Source: Fidelibacterota bacterium
Lineage (GTDB): Bacteria > Fidelibacterota > Marinisomatia > SCGC-AAA003-L08 > TS1B11
Direction: 5' to 3'
DNA length: 5,850 nt
NCBI GenBank assembly: GCA_022564085.1
Contig: JADFMC010000140.1
Span: forward strand, 1-5,850
In this document: piece after piece, positions 4,678 through 5,850 of the stretch
How positions within the stretch are numbered: position 1 is the stretch's first letter
Layout of the letters: the number at the start of each line of letters is the position of its first letter
The notes under the pieces: model-generated
What the model was told of the DNA's origin: nothing
Databases searched by the model: none
What the model saw: only the letters and a program-made list of their open reading frames with translations
Position numbers and translations under genes: made by a program

Positions 4678-5850
4678 ATGAGTCATGCGTTTGTTTCAGG
4701 TAAGCCGGATGGGCCGCATCCATCGGATTGCCTGGTGCGCTACCAGCCCAAGCCCCGCAGCCAGCTAAAAATCCAGGTCGCATCAAAAGTCGATGTGCTG
4801 TTCGGGCGGTCCATCAAGGAGCTGACGGAGCAGACCTTGACCGAGTTGGGCATCACTCACGGTTTGTTGGAGATAGACGATGACGGGGCGTTGCCGTTTG
4901 TCTTGCAGGCCCGGATCGAGGCGGCAATCAAAAAAGCGTACCCTGATCTGGAAGCCGCCAGCCTGCCACAGATCCAATCCCATGCCCGCTACCCCGGCAG
5001 CCGCGAGCGCTTCCGGCGCAGCCGCATTTACGTCCCCGGCGCCCAACCCAAGCTGATGCTCAATGTGGGCCTCCACCAGCCCGATGGTGTGATCCTCGAT
5101 CTGGAGGACTCGGTGGCGCCGGCGGAAAAGTCCTCGGCCCGGTTAATCGTGCGTAACGCCCTGCGCACCCTGGACTTTTTCGGCGCCGAGAAAATGGTGC
5201 GCATCAACCAGGGCGAGCGCGGTATAGCCGATCTGGAGGCAATCATACCCCAACCGGTGCACCTGGTGCTGATTCCTAAGGTTGAGACGGCCTACCAGGT
5301 ACGGCTGGTGGCTGAGAAGATCGCCGAGATCGCCGCTGCCAGCGGTCGCCATGAGCCGGTTTACTTGATGCCGATTATCGAGAGCGCCCTGGGGGTGCTG
5401 AATGCTCTATCCATTGCCCAGGGGAGCGAGAACAATGTGGCCCTGGCTATCGGCCTGGAGGACTACACCGCCGACCTGGGCGTCCAGCGCACCTCGGAAG
5501 GCAGCGAGTCGTTTTTCGCCCGCAGTATGCTGGTCAACGCTGCCAGGGCCAGCGGTTTGCAGGCCATGGCCACCGTCTTCAGCGACGTCCAGGACATGGA
5601 GGGGCTGCGGGCCGCCGCCCTGGAGGCCAAGGCGCTGGGCTTCGACGGCATGGGGGCCATTCATCCCCGGCAGATTGCCGTGATCAATGGGGCCTTCGCT
5701 CCCGCTGCTGAGGAGATAGAGCAAGCCCAGCGAGTGGTATTGGCCTACGATGAGGCGCAAGCCAAGGGGCTGGGAGTGGTCGCGCTGGGCTCCAAGATGA
5801 TCGATCCGCCGGTGGTCAAGCGGGCCCAGCAGACGGTGGACCTGGCGCTG
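4678..5850 (+). CDS. citE: Citrate lyase acyl carrier protein-beta subunit fusion (CitD-CitE), 3' end outside the window
   Basis: The frame is open from the ATG at 4678 to the last base (391 codons, no stop). Residues about 14-95 match CitD, the carrier of the phosphoribosyl-dephospho-CoA arm. HPSDCLVR (14-21) lines up with the carrier-serine region 'ESSDVMVR', making Ser16 the candidate attachment site. VASKVDVLFG, GLLEIDDDGALPFVLQARIEAA (62-83, written here over the gene's 4861-4926) match the C-terminal half. After a ~15-residue linker, residues 113-391 match CitE: RRSRIYVPGA (113-122), LDLEDSVAPAEK (140-151), VRIN (174-177), PIIES (232-236), GLEDYTADLG (259-268), GFDGMGAIHPRQI (321-333). 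Arg175, Glu235 and Asp262 are the likely CoA/Mg-site residues. CitE cleaves citryl-ACP to acetyl-ACP and oxaloacetate. E. coli CitE (about 300 residues) would end roughly 10-20 residues further on. The two are normally separate genes. Actual substrate is unproven. Confidence 0.9.
   Translation, partial: MSHAFVSGKPDGPHPSDCLVRYQPKPRSQLKIQVASKVDVLFGRSIKELTEQTLTELGITHGLLEIDDDGALPFVLQARIEAAIKKAYPDLEAASLPQIQSHARYPGSRERFRRSRIYVPGAQPKLMLNVGLHQPDGVILDLEDSVAPAEKSSARLIVRNALRTLDFFGAEKMVRINQGERGIADLEAIIPQPVHLVLIPKVETAYQVRLVAEKIAEIAAASGRHEPVYLMPIIESALGVLNALSIAQGSENNVALAIGLEDYTADLGVQRTSEGSESFFARSMLVNAARASGLQAMATVFSDVQDMEGLRAAALEAKALGFDGMGAIHPRQIAVINGAFAPAAEEIEQAQRVVLAYDEAQAKGLGVVALGSKMIDPPVVKRAQQTVDLAL

Noticed and set aside
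1..5850. CRISPR arrays, tRNA or rRNA genes, insertion sequences
   Set aside because: I saw no regularly spaced repeats, cloverleaf-type sequence, rRNA-like stretch, transposase frame or terminal inverted repeats by eye.

Overview
The window is high-GC, densely coding DNA with every recognisable gene on the + strand. It probably comes from a Gram-negative bacterium of the FCB superphylum, such as a Neomarinimicrobiota, KSB1 or Calditrichota-type lineage. That is inferred from a TonB-dependent outer-membrane receptor overlapping a DUF4249-like lipoprotein (a Bacteroidota-style pair) and from two TAnnTTT promoter-like motifs upstream of genes. The phylum is not proven by the sequence.

Layout. 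(1) 1-1606: the 3' end of a TonB-dependent receptor, overlapping by 11 nt a 304-residue lipoprotein; together they look like an envelope uptake or surface module. (2) 1628-1971: a candidate promoter, rpsU (ribosomal protein bS21) and a clear intrinsic terminator, forming a compact monocistronic unit. (3) 2070-4588: a tight cluster of an alpha-D-phosphohexomutase (archaeal GlmM-like), a bacterial-microcompartment (BMC) vertex protein of the EutN/CcmL family, and a deoxyribose-phosphate aldolase (DeoC) with an unusual N-terminal extension of about 70 residues. (4) 4678-5850: a gene open at the right edge in which a citrate lyase acyl-carrier domain (CitD) is fused in frame to a citrate lyase beta-subunit domain (CitE).

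How the genes may work together (inference). EutN-type vertex proteins cap BMC shells. DeoC releases acetaldehyde, a volatile aldehyde that such shells can confine. The DeoC extension opens with an amphipathic helix resembling an encapsulation peptide. The mutase, translationally coupled to the vertex protein, could supply (deoxy)ribose 5-phosphate from the 1-phosphate. This points to a sugar-phosphate or nucleoside-degrading BMC locus. The CitD-CitE fusion next door suggests a citrate-lyase-like or acyl-thioester lyase step, but the partners that would settle this (CitF, aldehyde dehydrogenase, shell hexamers) are outside the window.
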